DNA of 56,928 nt from a virus: positions 1 to 56,928 of the IMG/VR virus record IMGVR_UViG_3300026097_000028; one strand, 5' to 3'. Made by a program: the position numbers and the translations under genes. Each line of letters starts with the position of its first letter. The stretch's first letter is position 1. Under the pieces are notes generated by a model. The model was not told the DNA's origin. It searched no databases and worked only from the letters and a program-made list of their open reading frames with translations. This document shows positions 8,615 through 16,882 of the stretch, one piece after another.

Positions 8615-10348
8615 ATGGCAGATACTTCATTTTTTGGGAGGTTAACTAAACTCTTTCGTTCTCAAGCAATAGTTACGGTTGATAAGGATGGTAAGAGAAA
8701 AGTATATGATACTGATGAAAGACAGCAAACTAACTTATCATCTCTAAGAGATAGATACACTAAGTTACAGAAATCTTTCTATGAACAAGCGGGTGGTGCA
8801 CAATCAATGGCATACCAACAAGTTCGTAGAGAAGTTTTCCGTGATTATGATGCAATGGATAATGACCCTATTCTTGCTTCTGCATTAGATATCTACGCAG
8901 ATGAATCTACTTTAAAAAATGAGTTTGGTGATATCCTATTAGTTCATTCAGATAATGAAAAAGTTCAAGATGTTCTTAATAACTTATTTTACGATGTAAT
9001 GAACGTAGAGTTTAATTTATGGCCCTGGGTTCGTAATATGTGTAAGTATGGAGATTTCTTTTTAGGTTTAGAAGTTGCAGAAGGTAAGGGTATCGTTAAC
9101 GTTACTCCACATTCTGTTTACAATACCGAAAGATTAGAAAGAACCGACCCTTCAAATCCAAACTCAGTAAAGTTTAAAATTACCGAGGACCCGAATGGAA
9201 AAGAAGAATACGAAAATTTTGAAATTGCACACTTCAGATTATTAGCGGATACCAATTGGTTACCATATGGAAAATCAATGATTGAAAATGGTAGAAGATT
9301 GTGGAAACAGATTTCTTTAATGGAAGATGCAATGTTAATCCACAGAATTATGAGAGCACCTGAAAAGAGAGTTTTCAAAATTGATATTGGAAACATTGCT
9401 CCTACTGAAGTTGATAATTACATGCAAAGAATTATCAACAAGATGAAGAAAGTTCCTTTTGTTGATAGAAACACCGGCGATTATAACTTAAAGTATAATA
9501 TGCAGAACCTAACAGAAGATTTCTTCTTACCGGTTCGTGGTGGAGATAGTGGAACATCTATTGAAAACCTACCAGGCTTAGATACACCTTCATTGGATGA
9601 TATCGATTACTTAAAGAACAAGATGTTTGCTGCATTAAAAATTCCTCGTGCTTATTTAGGGTACGAAGAAAATGTAAATGGTAAAGCAACCCTTGCTGCA
9701 GAAGATGTAAGATTTGCAAGAACAATTGAAAGAATCCAAAGAACAGTAATTTCGGAATTATCTAAAATTGCCATCGTTCACTTATACTCACAAGGTATCC
9801 AAGATTCAGAGATGACTAATTTTAGTTTATCATTAGTAAACCCATCTACAATTTACGAACAAGAAAAAGTAAATCTTTGGTCAGAGAAAATTAGATTGGC
9901 TCAAGATATCCAAGGTCTTAATATGTTATCCAAAGATTGGGTATATGAAAACATCTTTAAACTATCTGATGGTGAACAAGATGAACAACGAGTTAAAATG
10001 TTAGATGATTTAAAAGATAGATATCGTTTCCGTTCTATTGAAGATGAAGGTAATGACCCTGCAATGGATGATGAAGAACCAAATGATATTGAAGAATCAT
10101 TGGAACAACTAAAACAAGAAATTAAAGATAAGGGTGGTAGACCGAGAGAAGGTGGAACCTATGGAAAAGATAAACACCCTTATGGTAGAGACCCTCTTGG
10201 TGATGATGAAAGAACCTCAAAACGTTCTCGAACATCCGAAGAAAAAGCGTTGAAAATCATCAACGGAATTGCATCAAAGAGAAAATATTTACACGAAAAT
10301 GGGAGTATGTTGAGTGAGGACAATATTCTCGAAGATACAGAAAATTAA
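8615..10348 (+). CDS. Portal vertex protein (gp20-like)
   Basis: This forms the dodecameric ring at the one capsid vertex through which DNA enters and leaves, and it nucleates prohead assembly. The 577-residue product has the gp20 hallmark near the N-terminus (MDNDPILASALDIYADE, 81-97), a WPWVRNMCKYGD block and the crown-side segment KIPRAYLGYEE. Length is close to T4 gp20 (524), with an extra charged C-terminal tail rich in Lys, Arg and Gly (about residues 500-577; RPREGGTYGKDKHPYGRDP). It follows terminase and precedes the core and protease genes, the usual T4-like order. The start follows a gap of 37 bases without a clear promoter, so it is probably read from 8169. Confidence 0.93.
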   Translation: MADTSFFGRLTKLFRSQAIVTVDKDGKRKVYDTDERQQTNLSSLRDRYTKLQKSFYEQAGGAQSMAYQQVRREVFRDYDAMDNDPILASALDIYADESTLKNEFGDILLVHSDNEKVQDVLNNLFYDVMNVEFNLWPWVRNMCKYGDFFLGLEVAEGKGIVNVTPHSVYNTERLERTDPSNPNSVKFKITEDPNGKEEYENFEIAHFRLLADTNWLPYGKSMIENGRRLWKQISLMEDAMLIHRIMRAPEKRVFKIDIGNIAPTEVDNYMQRIINKMKKVPFVDRNTGDYNLKYNMQNLTEDFFLPVRGGDSGTSIENLPGLDTPSLDDIDYLKNKMFAALKIPRAYLGYEENVNGKATLAAEDVRFARTIERIQRTVISELSKIAIVHLYSQGIQDSEMTNFSLSLVNPSTIYEQEKVNLWSEKIRLAQDIQGLNMLSKDWVYENIFKLSDGEQDEQRVKMLDDLKDRYRFRSIEDEGNDPAMDDEEPNDIEESLEQLKQEIKDKGGRPREGGTYGKDKHPYGRDPLGDDERTSKRSRTSEEKALKIINGIASKRKYLHENGSMLSEDNILEDTEN

Positions 10349-10365
10349 GTTATCTTTTATAAATT

Positions 10366-10375
10366 TATATTTATA
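10366..10375 (+). promoter_or_regulatory. Late-promoter-like motif TATATTTATA
   Basis: This exact copy lies in the gap after the portal gene, 40 bases before ATG 10416, and is followed by ATAGGATAA. It would start the core/protease transcription unit. Confidence 0.6.
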
Positions 10376-10415
10376 ATAGGATAATTTTACCATATCATAA
10401 TTGGAATTAAACAAA

Positions 10416-11282
10416 ATGAAAAAAATTAGACATTCAAAATTTAAAAATACGGGTTTTCTTTTCGAACTATTAACTCGTCAAATTACACTTGAGGTGTTGA
10501 ATGGTAGTGAAGAAAAATCAAAGAATATTGTAAAAGAATTTTTTGGTGGAAAGACTGAATTATCTAAGGAGCTTCGTTTATTCAACATGCTGATTAACGA
10601 AAAGTATAATACAGAATCTAAATCTGAAAAGTTTGTTGATGCCATTTTAGAAGCACACACTCGTTTAGATTATACTAAGCTTAAAAAAGAAAAATACAAC
10701 TTAGTTAAAGCAATTAAGGAAACGTTGGATATTGATAATTTTTTATCATCTCCAGTAACTAACTATAAAGTCCTTGCATCTATTCATAAATTATTTGAAG
10801 CAAAGGCAATTAACGTTCTTGATGTTAAAGATGTATTTGATTCCAAACTAACTTTGATAGAACATATCTCAACATCTACTCCTTCAATTAAAGAAAAGGA
10901 AGATAGATTGGTAGAAGATTTCAAAAAACAAGAAAAAGATTTAAGGTTAATCACCTACAAAATTCTTGTGGAATCTTTCAACAAAAAATATACTAACCTT
11001 AATGATGACCAAAAAGGGCTTCTTCGTGAGTATATTAATAATGTTACTAACACTTCTAAGTTCGGTGAATATTATGAAAACCAATTAATAAAAACTATTA
11101 CAGAACTTCATACTATCTACAAAGGTATGAGTGATAAAATTACCAAAATTAAATTAAGAGAAACTATCAATGTTCTCAAGAAACAAAAAATTGGTAAGAA
11201 AATTACAGATGAGCAAGTTTCTGCATTGATGTTATCTTATGAATTAATTAAGGAAATCAAAAATGTCAATGAAACAAAATAA
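10416..11282 (+). CDS. Conserved T4-like head-cluster protein (TGFLFELLTRQIT family)
   Basis: I chose ATG 10416 over the in-frame TTG at 10401 because GGA lies about ten bases upstream and the conserved sequence starts just after it. The product (288 residues) begins with a basic stretch and the conserved block NTGFLFELLTRQITLEVL (about residues 11-28). The rest is mostly helical and highly charged. It lies between portal and protease, where T4 has the core proteins gp67 and gp68. I recognise the N-terminal block from other T4-like phages but cannot give a proven role; a core or portal-associated assembly factor is the best inference. The 3' end overlaps the next gene by 20 bases. Confidence 0.65.
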   Translation: MKKIRHSKFKNTGFLFELLTRQITLEVLNGSEEKSKNIVKEFFGGKTELSKELRLFNMLINEKYNTESKSEKFVDAILEAHTRLDYTKLKKEKYNLVKAIKETLDIDNFLSSPVTNYKVLASIHKLFEAKAINVLDVKDVFDSKLTLIEHISTSTPSIKEKEDRLVEDFKKQEKDLRLITYKILVESFNKKYTNLNDDQKGLLREYINNVTNTSKFGEYYENQLIKTITELHTIYKGMSDKITKIKLRETINVLKKQKIGKKITDEQVSALMLSYELIKEIKNVNETK

Positions 11283-12153
11283 TAAATCATACTTAGATGA
11301 AATCATAGATGAAGTTCAAAGTGAGATGGATGAAGTAACCACAACTGGTAATGTTGCTGGTTATCAAACCCCAAATGCTTTTTCTGATAAAGGTTCTTCT
11401 GATAAGAAACGTAAGAAGAAAATGGCTAAGAGAATTGGTTATACATTAGCTGGTAAAGTTGATGAATCTTTTATGTCCGATTTAAATATCATTAAAAAAG
11501 GTTCTAAGAATATAACTGATTTTATTAAAAAAGTATTATCAGATAAACAATATAAAGAAGTTAGAACTGATAAAGAATTTCACAAATACTTAAAATCATT
11601 CTATAATGAATCAGTAAACGAATCAGATTTTAAAGGACAACTTGCTGGAGATTCGGTAGATTCACTTATTAAATCCATTGGTTCTCGTTTTGTAGAAAAG
11701 GAAATAAAAAACACTACTCGCGATGGAAAAACTTACATCAAACTAAAAGATGAAAAGTTTGGTAGTGGTGTGGTTAAGATATTAAAATCAAGATTTGGTA
11801 TTGATGCTAAGGTAGATTACTTTGGTGGTAAAGGTAAGATTGCAGCAACACCATCTGTATCATTTAAAAAAGACCAAATCATTTCAGAAGCAAAACAAAA
11901 AAGACCAGTAAATCGTTGGTTAGAATTAAAAAACGATGATACAATGCATCCACATAAAAAGATGGCAATGGGTCTTAAAGAATTAAAGTATCAGTTGGCA
12001 GAAACAGAAAAGTTTTTCAATTGGTATAATAAGATTAAAACGATGAATGAGTTGGATTCCCAAAAATATTGGAAAAGAACCCAAAATCATATTTATAAGA
12101 TAAAGGAAAGACTAATAAACATCGCTAAGACAATACAGGAGATAGAGAAATGA
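11263..12153 (+). CDS. Head-core/cargo protein with GYQTPNAF motif and cleavage sites
   Basis: The 296-residue product opens with a helical acidic segment and then TTTGNVAGYQTPNAF (26-40) followed by a Lys-rich stretch (KKRKKKMAKR). The TGNVAGYQTPxAF block recurs in T4-like head proteins. Several gp21-type sites are visible: VDE before Ser 69, VNE before Ser 121 and ISE before Ala 210. They divide the chain into parts of roughly 50-90 residues. The section 121-209 holds a small alpha/beta domain (KTYIKLKDEKFGSGVVKIL). The C-terminal section is helical with aromatic residues (FFNWYNKIK). I infer a prohead-core component processed during maturation. It overlaps both neighbours by 4-20 bases, so translation is coupled. 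Confidence 0.65.
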   Translation: MSMKQNNKSYLDEIIDEVQSEMDEVTTTGNVAGYQTPNAFSDKGSSDKKRKKKMAKRIGYTLAGKVDESFMSDLNIIKKGSKNITDFIKKVLSDKQYKEVRTDKEFHKYLKSFYNESVNESDFKGQLAGDSVDSLIKSIGSRFVEKEIKNTTRDGKTYIKLKDEKFGSGVVKILKSRFGIDAKVDYFGGKGKIAATPSVSFKKDQIISEAKQKRPVNRWLELKNDDTMHPHKKMAMGLKELKYQLAETEKFFNWYNKIKTMNELDSQKYWKRTQNHIYKIKERLINIAKTIQEIEK

Positions 12154-12641
12154 AAATATCAAGAGATAGATTAAAAGAAATAGTTAGAGAAGTAATGGTT
12201 GAAGAAAGTGAATATCAAACTTTCTTCAAAAAAGCATTAGAAAAGACAGGAAAATCTATTCCTCAAATGTCTGATGAAGAAAAGAAAGCTTTCTTTAACA
12301 AAATCGATGCTGCTTGGAAAGGTAAAGGAGAAAAAAGAGAACAAGTTGAAGAATTAACTAAAGCTCAAGAGAAATTACCACCAGCACTTAAAAAGGCAAT
12401 CGAGAAAAAAGAAAAGAATGAATCAGTAAACGAAGCTCAACTTGGTAAGAAAGATGCGGAACACATGGAGAGAAATCTTCGTGGTAAAGGTCAAAGAGAA
12501 GTTAAATCATTTGTAGATAGAGTATATAAGTTTCAATCAAAGGATATTAGAAAATATATGGTTGATGCATTTTTGGATTATCAAAAAGGTAAGATATCTA
12601 AAAAAGAGTTTATATCAACACTTGATGATTTACACAAATAA
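12150..12641 (+). CDS. Small processed head protein
   Basis: The 163-residue product starts with a short amphipathic helix (MKISRDRLKEIVREVMVEE), the same style of N-terminus as several neighbours. A conserved block follows (KALEKTGKSIPQMSDEEKK, about 28-46, ending in a KIDAAWKGKG segment). A gp21-type site, VNE before Ala 96, splits it into an N-terminal and a C-terminal helical part of about 70 residues. The start codon overlaps the previous stop as ATGA. Function unknown; by position and processing sites it is a core or internal head protein. Confidence 0.65.
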   Translation: MKISRDRLKEIVREVMVEESEYQTFFKKALEKTGKSIPQMSDEEKKAFFNKIDAAWKGKGEKREQVEELTKAQEKLPPALKKAIEKKEKNESVNEAQLGKKDAEHMERNLRGKGQREVKSFVDRVYKFQSKDIRKYMVDAFLDYQKGKISKKEFISTLDDLHK

Positions 12642-12653
12642 TAGGAAAATAAA

Positions 12654-12830
12654 ATGACTAAATCAAGATTGTTAGAAATAATTAACGAAGAAATCACCAA
12701 CGTTAAGTGGGGGATGGTTAATGAAGAAATTACGAGTGAGGACGAAAAAAAGATTCGTGATATCATTCGTACCGAAGTTTCAGCAATATTTTTTGATTTA
12801 TTTAAGAAAAGAAAAACTTGGGGAGCATAA
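12654..12830 (+). CDS. Small head-cluster protein (58 aa)
   Basis: This ORF has ATG at 12654, preceded by AGGAAAATAAA, and ends in a TAATG overlap with the protease start at 12830. The 58 residues are helical and charged: MTKSRLLEIINEEI at the start, then a second half ending in FFDLFKKRKTWGA. The N-terminus matches the targeting-peptide style of its neighbours, and IINE occurs at residues 9-12. It sits in the slot of the small T4 core proteins before gp21. Function is not known. Confidence 0.65.
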   Translation: MTKSRLLEIINEEITNVKWGMVNEEITSEDEKKIRDIIRTEVSAIFFDLFKKRKTWGA

Positions 12831-13426
12831 TGAGTAACTTACTAATAGAAACCAGATTATTTGAAGGAAAGGTAAACGAGGACGAAGGTGGAAGAACCAT
12901 CGTTAAGGGTATCTTACAAAGAGCTGGCGCAGAAAACCAAAATGGTAGAATCTACCCAAAAGAAATCTTGGAGAGAGAAGCTAAGAAATACGAAACTCTT
13001 ATTAAAGAAAGACGTGCTCTTGGTGAATTAGACCATCCAGATTCATCGGTAATCAACCTAAAGAACGTATCTCACAATGTAAGAGAGATTCATTGGGATG
13101 GTGATGATTTAGTTGGTACCGTAGAGATACTCCCAACACCAAGTGGAAATATCCTTAAAGAACTTCTAAGAGCAGGTATCCTATTAGGTATATCATCAAG
13201 AGGTATGGGTTCAGTAACTCCAATGAAAGGTGCTGATAATGGAAAAGTTCAAGTAGGTGAAGATTTTGAATTGATTGGTTGGGATTTTGTATCTAACCCA
13301 TCAACCCACGGAGCATTTATGACACCAATGAACGAATCTGTGAACAAAGGAGTTCAAGGAGAAGTTTGTAATGAGTGGTGTAAGGCTCAAGATTTAATGA
13401 GAGAAATAATAACAGAAATATCATAA
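12830..13426 (+). CDS. Prohead core protease (gp21-like)
   Basis: This serine protease acts inside the prohead: it cuts scaffold, capsid and internal proteins, then itself. From ATG 12830 the product is 198 residues, close to T4 gp21 (212). A start at TTG 12818 is possible but lies inside the previous gene and adds nothing conserved. Visible family marks are NQNGRIYPKEIL (37-47), LDHPD with the catalytic His (69), GISSRGMGSV with the catalytic Ser (122 or 123) and GWDFVSNPSTHGAF (150-163), where Asp 152 may complete the triad. It carries likely self-cleavage sites, VNE before Asp 18 and MNE before Ser 170. The cleavage pattern seen in its neighbours fits the known T4 preference for a hydrophobic residue two places before Glu. 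Confidence 0.9.
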   Translation: MSNLLIETRLFEGKVNEDEGGRTIVKGILQRAGAENQNGRIYPKEILEREAKKYETLIKERRALGELDHPDSSVINLKNVSHNVREIHWDGDDLVGTVEILPTPSGNILKELLRAGILLGISSRGMGSVTPMKGADNGKVQVGEDFELIGWDFVSNPSTHGAFMTPMNESVNKGVQGEVCNEWCKAQDLMREIITEIS

Positions 13427-13428
13427 AA

Positions 13429-13617
13429 ATGGCATTTTCAATACAAGATTACTTAGCGAATAACAAAATATCTACTGGTACTATTACCCAAGAAGTGGGT
13501 GATACTCCATTTAAAGGTGGACATAACGATATTCGTAAAACAAATTACGAAGTTAAGATTACCGAAGATGGTAAACTTGATTTATACACACACAAAACAG
13601 TTACAACAACTAAATAA
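13429..13617 (+). CDS. Small conserved-looking protein (62 aa)
   Basis: The ATG lies two bases after the protease stop, so translation is probably coupled. The product is 62 residues, mostly beta-like, with a C-terminal segment alternating polar and hydrophobic residues (NYEVKITEDGKLDLYTHK). It has no membrane segment and no cleavage site. I do not recognise it. The gene position suggests a minor head protein. Confidence 0.5.
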   Translation: MAFSIQDYLANNKISTGTITQEVGDTPFKGGHNDIRKTNYEVKITEDGKLDLYTHKTVTTTK

Positions 13618-13627
13618 TATTACAATC

Positions 13628-14653
13628 ATGATAAAATTAGGTGGATTAGTATCATTAAAACGAATCAATGAGGCGGATTACGTTCACATTGGGTATGGTA
13701 AATACAAAGAGAAGGGTAAAGAGAAAGACCCTAATGCACAAACTTTTAAAAAAGATGATAATGATAAGTTTACACCTATCTCATCTGATGACAAGGCAGC
13801 GAAGGGAGGTGATTCCTCTGCCGGTAAAGACGTTCCTAAAGTGAACATCTTTGATAAACCGAAAGAAGAACCTAAATCAGATAAATCATCAGAACCTGAT
13901 TACGATAAATACACCAATAAATCACAAACTATGACAGATTTCTTTAAAGGGGGTTTGTCTATTGATGATTTACAAAAAGTTGCTAAGAAAAACTTTGATT
14001 CGGAAATTGCATCTGAAAACGATTTAGATGGATTCTTGAACAACAAGTTCATGCAAGATGTAATGGCAGATGAACATGGTGTAGATAAAGATACTTTAAT
14101 TTCTAAAGTAAAAGATTTAAAAACTGCTTTATTTGGTGGTGGAAAAGAAGAACCTAAATCAGAACCTGCTAAAGATTCAACTGGTGATAGAGCTGGTAAT
14201 TTAGAAGTAAACAAAAAGGTTCGTGCCAAAGCTAAGAAAATGGGTATCACTCCTGCTAAATTAGGTAAGGATGAATACAAAAAGAAAATGGCTCAAGCTG
14301 CAGTTGCTGCATTAACCGATGCTAACTTCCATAGTGAAGCAAGACAATTAGTTGCTGATTTAGAAGGTAAACCTGAAATGGCTGAGAAACCAGATTATCC
14401 ATCAATTGATGACCCTAAGTTCGATGAGAAGATGAAAGTTATCCGAGCTAAATACGATTCAGTATATAGTGAACCAGATGATGATGCTGAAGATTTAGGA
14501 ATCTCTGCTGCTAACGAAGCTAGTTGGGATGGTAGAGATGCATTAGATTCAATTGCATTTGATTTGAAGATGAACGGATTTAAAGATTTGGCATCAAAAT
14601 TACAATCAGTAATTAAGGAAAGTAAATCAACAAAATTAAAAGATTTAGTATAA
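13628..14653 (+). CDS. Head cargo protein with N-terminal targeting peptide
   Basis: ATG 13628 is chosen because the frame upstream of it overlaps the preceding gene and codes for nothing conserved. The 341-residue product starts with a 15-residue peptide, MIKLGGLVSLKRINE, followed by Ala 16. This matches capsid-targeting peptides of T4 internal proteins, which are removed by gp21 after a hydrophobic-X-Glu. After it comes YVHIGYGKYKEKGKEKD, then a low-complexity Lys/Pro/Ser-rich linker (about 45-100), a helical region, a second linker and a helical C-terminus. A further AANE before Ala lies near residue 298. Function unknown; likely an internal protein packed with the DNA. Confidence 0.65.
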   Translation: MIKLGGLVSLKRINEADYVHIGYGKYKEKGKEKDPNAQTFKKDDNDKFTPISSDDKAAKGGDSSAGKDVPKVNIFDKPKEEPKSDKSSEPDYDKYTNKSQTMTDFFKGGLSIDDLQKVAKKNFDSEIASENDLDGFLNNKFMQDVMADEHGVDKDTLISKVKDLKTALFGGGKEEPKSEPAKDSTGDRAGNLEVNKKVRAKAKKMGITPAKLGKDEYKKKMAQAAVAALTDANFHSEARQLVADLEGKPEMAEKPDYPSIDDPKFDEKMKVIRAKYDSVYSEPDDDAEDLGISAANEASWDGRDALDSIAFDLKMNGFKDLASKLQSVIKESKSTKLKDLV

Positions 14654-14665
14654 AGGAATTACAAA

Positions 14666-15418
14666 ATGAAACTAACTCAACTAATGAACGAAGGTGAAGA
14701 GAAAAGAGCTCTTTCTAACGAAGTTAAAAAACACTTCTTGGAAATCGTTTCTACTTACAACAAGTATCAAGAGATGATGGATAGAAAATCTGACATCGCA
14801 GAAATTGCTGAAACTCTTGGTGGTATAACTGAAGCAGCTAGAACTCTTGCAATCCACGAAGGTGATGATTGGTTCGACAAACATACAGTTAAACGAAACA
14901 TGAGTGAGTTAGATAAGTTAGGAAAACAATTCGATAAAGTTGCTCTTGAAGCTAAGGCATTAGACCAAAGAATGGCTGGATTATATGAAGATATGGGACA
15001 TATTCTTTCAAGATACTACAAAATAGGAGAAATCACAGAGGACCAAATGAAACAAAGATTGGGTATTCGTGAATCTAAAGAAGATTGTGGTTGTGGATGT
15101 GGTGGAGGATGTTCTGATTCTGTAAACGAAGAAACAATTGCAGAACAACCAGTAATGGTTTCTAAAAGAACTGAAAATGGAAACATCGTAACCACTCTAA
15201 AAGAAGTATCTGATTTAAACGAAGAAGAAATTAAACTTTATGAGTTCGGTCAGAAAGTAGAAAAACTAATGGAAAAAAGTTGTCCAACCGATAAAGGTAA
15301 ATGGGCAGCATCCAAAGCAGCAGCTAAAAAGAAATTTGATGTTTATCCATCTGCATACGCTAATGGTTGGGCAGCAAAAAATTACAAATCAAAAGGTGGT
15401 GGTTGGAGAAACTGTTAA
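14666..15418 (+). CDS. Head cargo protein with Cys/Gly cluster and C-terminal YPSAYANGWAAK domain
   Basis: The 250-residue product begins MKLTQLMNE before Gly 10, a clean gp21-type targeting peptide. Residues 11-135 are a long helical region. A remarkable CGCGCGGGC cluster (141-149) follows, with a VNE site just after it (152-155). The last 45 residues (KGKWAASKAAAKKKFDVYP, SAYANGWAAK, GGGWRN) form a small basic domain found alone or fused in many large viruses and phages. AAAGGAATT lies before the start. The cluster could bind a metal ion. I infer an internal head protein whose C-terminal domain touches DNA; no enzyme motif is visible. Confidence 0.65.
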   Translation: MKLTQLMNEGEEKRALSNEVKKHFLEIVSTYNKYQEMMDRKSDIAEIAETLGGITEAARTLAIHEGDDWFDKHTVKRNMSELDKLGKQFDKVALEAKALDQRMAGLYEDMGHILSRYYKIGEITEDQMKQRLGIRESKEDCGCGCGGGCSDSVNEETIAEQPVMVSKRTENGNIVTTLKEVSDLNEEEIKLYEFGQKVEKLMEKSCPTDKGKWAASKAAAKKKFDVYPSAYANGWAAKNYKSKGGGWRNC

Positions 15419-15431
15419 TAGGAGAATAGAA

Positions 15432-16232
15432 ATGGCATCAGTAGTAGGTAAAACAATTTTTTCAGATGGTAAAGGCAAGTTATTCTTTGGATACTACAAA
15501 GATAACGATGCGGTTGAGTTTGTTGATTACAAAACTTGGAAGAAACTTTCTTTCAAAGATGTATCCAAAGGTGATACCAACAAACAAAGAGTAATCAAAG
15601 CAATCGTAAAGAACCAAAAACAATTCAACAAGAAAGTTGATTTCAATATGTGGGCTAAGAAACAAAAAAGAAGTTTCGATGACACTATGGATTGGTTTAT
15701 CAAAAATGGTTGGATTTCTAACATTACCAAAAGAGGAATTAAAGAATCTGTTGATGTATTATCAGTAAACGAAGATAGAAATTCTAATATGTTCTATGTT
15801 CTATACCAAAAGAAAGGTGTCTTTGGTAAACCTGCAGCAGCTGGATATAAAGATAGAAAAGATGCTGAAAAATTTGCAAAGAGTTTAGGAAGTAATCACA
15901 ACACAATGATTCTTGATAAACAATCAATGAAGAATGTAAAGGGTGTTGATGTAAAAGAATCAGTAAACGAAGCTAAATTTGGATACAAAACTTCAACTGC
16001 ATCTTACATCAAGAAACACAAAGATGAGTATAAAAAAGCAGAGAAAATGAATAAAGGGAACGAAATGAAGTTCTACGATATGTTACAACAAATGGAAGAT
16101 AAAGTAGGACATCCTAAAACCATGTTATTCATTTCTAATGCACTTCGTGGATATGGTGTTGATATGTATAAAGACCCAAAGATTAAAAACCCTGCCGATG
16201 CACAAGAGGCTCTATTCTTATTAAGTAAATAA
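15432..16232 (+). CDS. Three-part head cargo protein with four cleavage sites
   Basis: The start is ATG 15432, preceded by AGGAGAATAGAA; the longer frame upstream overlaps the previous gene and is not needed. The 266 residues divide into three compact parts at IKE/Ser 106, VNE/Asp 115, VKE/Ser 177 and VNE/Ala 181. Part one (1-105) looks like a small DNA- or protein-binding fold with FNMWAKKQKR. Part two (115-176) is a short alpha/beta unit (MFYVLYQKKGVFGKPAAAGY). Part three (181-266) is helical. The repeated sequence ESVNEA in this and neighbouring genes is almost the same linker. No catalytic motif seen. It is another candidate polyprotein precursor of internal head proteins. Confidence 0.6.
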   Translation: MASVVGKTIFSDGKGKLFFGYYKDNDAVEFVDYKTWKKLSFKDVSKGDTNKQRVIKAIVKNQKQFNKKVDFNMWAKKQKRSFDDTMDWFIKNGWISNITKRGIKESVDVLSVNEDRNSNMFYVLYQKKGVFGKPAAAGYKDRKDAEKFAKSLGSNHNTMILDKQSMKNVKGVDVKESVNEAKFGYKTSTASYIKKHKDEYKKAEKMNKGNEMKFYDMLQQMEDKVGHPKTMLFISNALRGYGVDMYKDPKIKNPADAQEALFLLSK

Positions 16233-16233
16233 T

Positions 16234-16518
16234 ATGAAGGTAACTTTTAAAATGGGTAGAGAGAACCACACCGTACAATTCTCAATTGTTCCAACCAAAG
16301 GAAGTGGATTTTCTGCAATTGCAAAATCCTCAAAGGATTTGGATGTTTTACAAAGAGCAATTCCTATGGGTGTTAAAGGTAATGATTTAATTGGTAAAAT
16401 TCTCGCTGATAAATTTGAAAAGAAACTTGGTATTCCAGTTAATATAGATTATGATTACAAAGGTGCAGGATTTGGATTCAAATTAGATATGTACTCTCTT
16501 GTAAAAAAGCTAAAATAA
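16234..16518 (+). CDS. Small unknown head-cluster protein (94 aa)
   Basis: The ATG follows the previous stop by one base. The product is 94 residues with an alpha/beta pattern (TVQFSIVPTKGSGFSAIAK at 13-31, then a helix and two strands). It has no cysteines, no membrane segment and no gp21-type site. I do not recognise it. Its tight spacing on both sides (1-2 bases) places it in the head operon. Confidence 0.5.
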   Translation: MKVTFKMGRENHTVQFSIVPTKGSGFSAIAKSSKDLDVLQRAIPMGVKGNDLIGKILADKFEKKLGIPVNIDYDYKGAGFGFKLDMYSLVKKLK

Positions 16519-16519
16519 G

Positions 16520-16864
16520 ATGAAACTTCAATCCATCATAGATGAAATTATAGACGAAACCACCAACGAGGATTTACGTAATTGGTTCAAATCCAAGTGG
16601 GTAAATATCGGTAAGAAAGATAAGAGTGGTAAACACCCACCTTGTGGAACAAGTGGTAAAAAAAGAGGATATGCTAAATGTGTTCCTGCTAAGAAAGCTG
16701 CTTCAATGAGTAAAAAAGAAAAAGAGTCTGCAACTCGTAGAAAGAGAGCAGCACAAAACAAAGCTGGTAGAGGTGGTTCTCAATCTGCAGGGCAAGGTAA
16801 AAAACCAATCAATGTTTCTACTCACACTAAAGGTAGAAAATCGGGTACTGGTAAAGGTTCATAA
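16520..16864 (+). CDS. Basic zinc-ribbon-like head cargo protein
   Basis: The 114-residue product starts with an acidic targeting-style peptide (MKLQSIIDEIIDETTNE, ending before Asp 18). The rest is very basic. It holds LRNWFKSKWVNIGKKDK, a pair of cysteines (PPCGTSGKK and YAKCVPA, about 42 and 54), and then KESATRRKRAAQNKAG. This combination is a widespread family in phages and large DNA viruses, usually of unknown function. The processed form would be strongly DNA-binding by charge (glycine- and lysine-rich tail to the end). It sits one base after the preceding stop. Confidence 0.7.
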   Translation: MKLQSIIDEIIDETTNEDLRNWFKSKWVNIGKKDKSGKHPPCGTSGKKRGYAKCVPAKKAASMSKKEKESATRRKRAAQNKAGRGGSQSAGQGKKPINVSTHTKGRKSGTGKGS

Positions 16865-16882
16865 TAATTTAAATAAGTTTAC

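Noticed and set aside
12818-12829. TTG 12818 as the start of the prohead protease
   Set aside because: ATG 12830 overlaps the previous stop as TAATG, a common coupling here, and the extra four residues are not conserved in character.
13499-13627. Upstream extension of the gene at 13628
   Set aside because: This part overlaps the 62-residue gene in another frame and is preceded by no ribosome site; the targeting peptide starts at ATG 13628.
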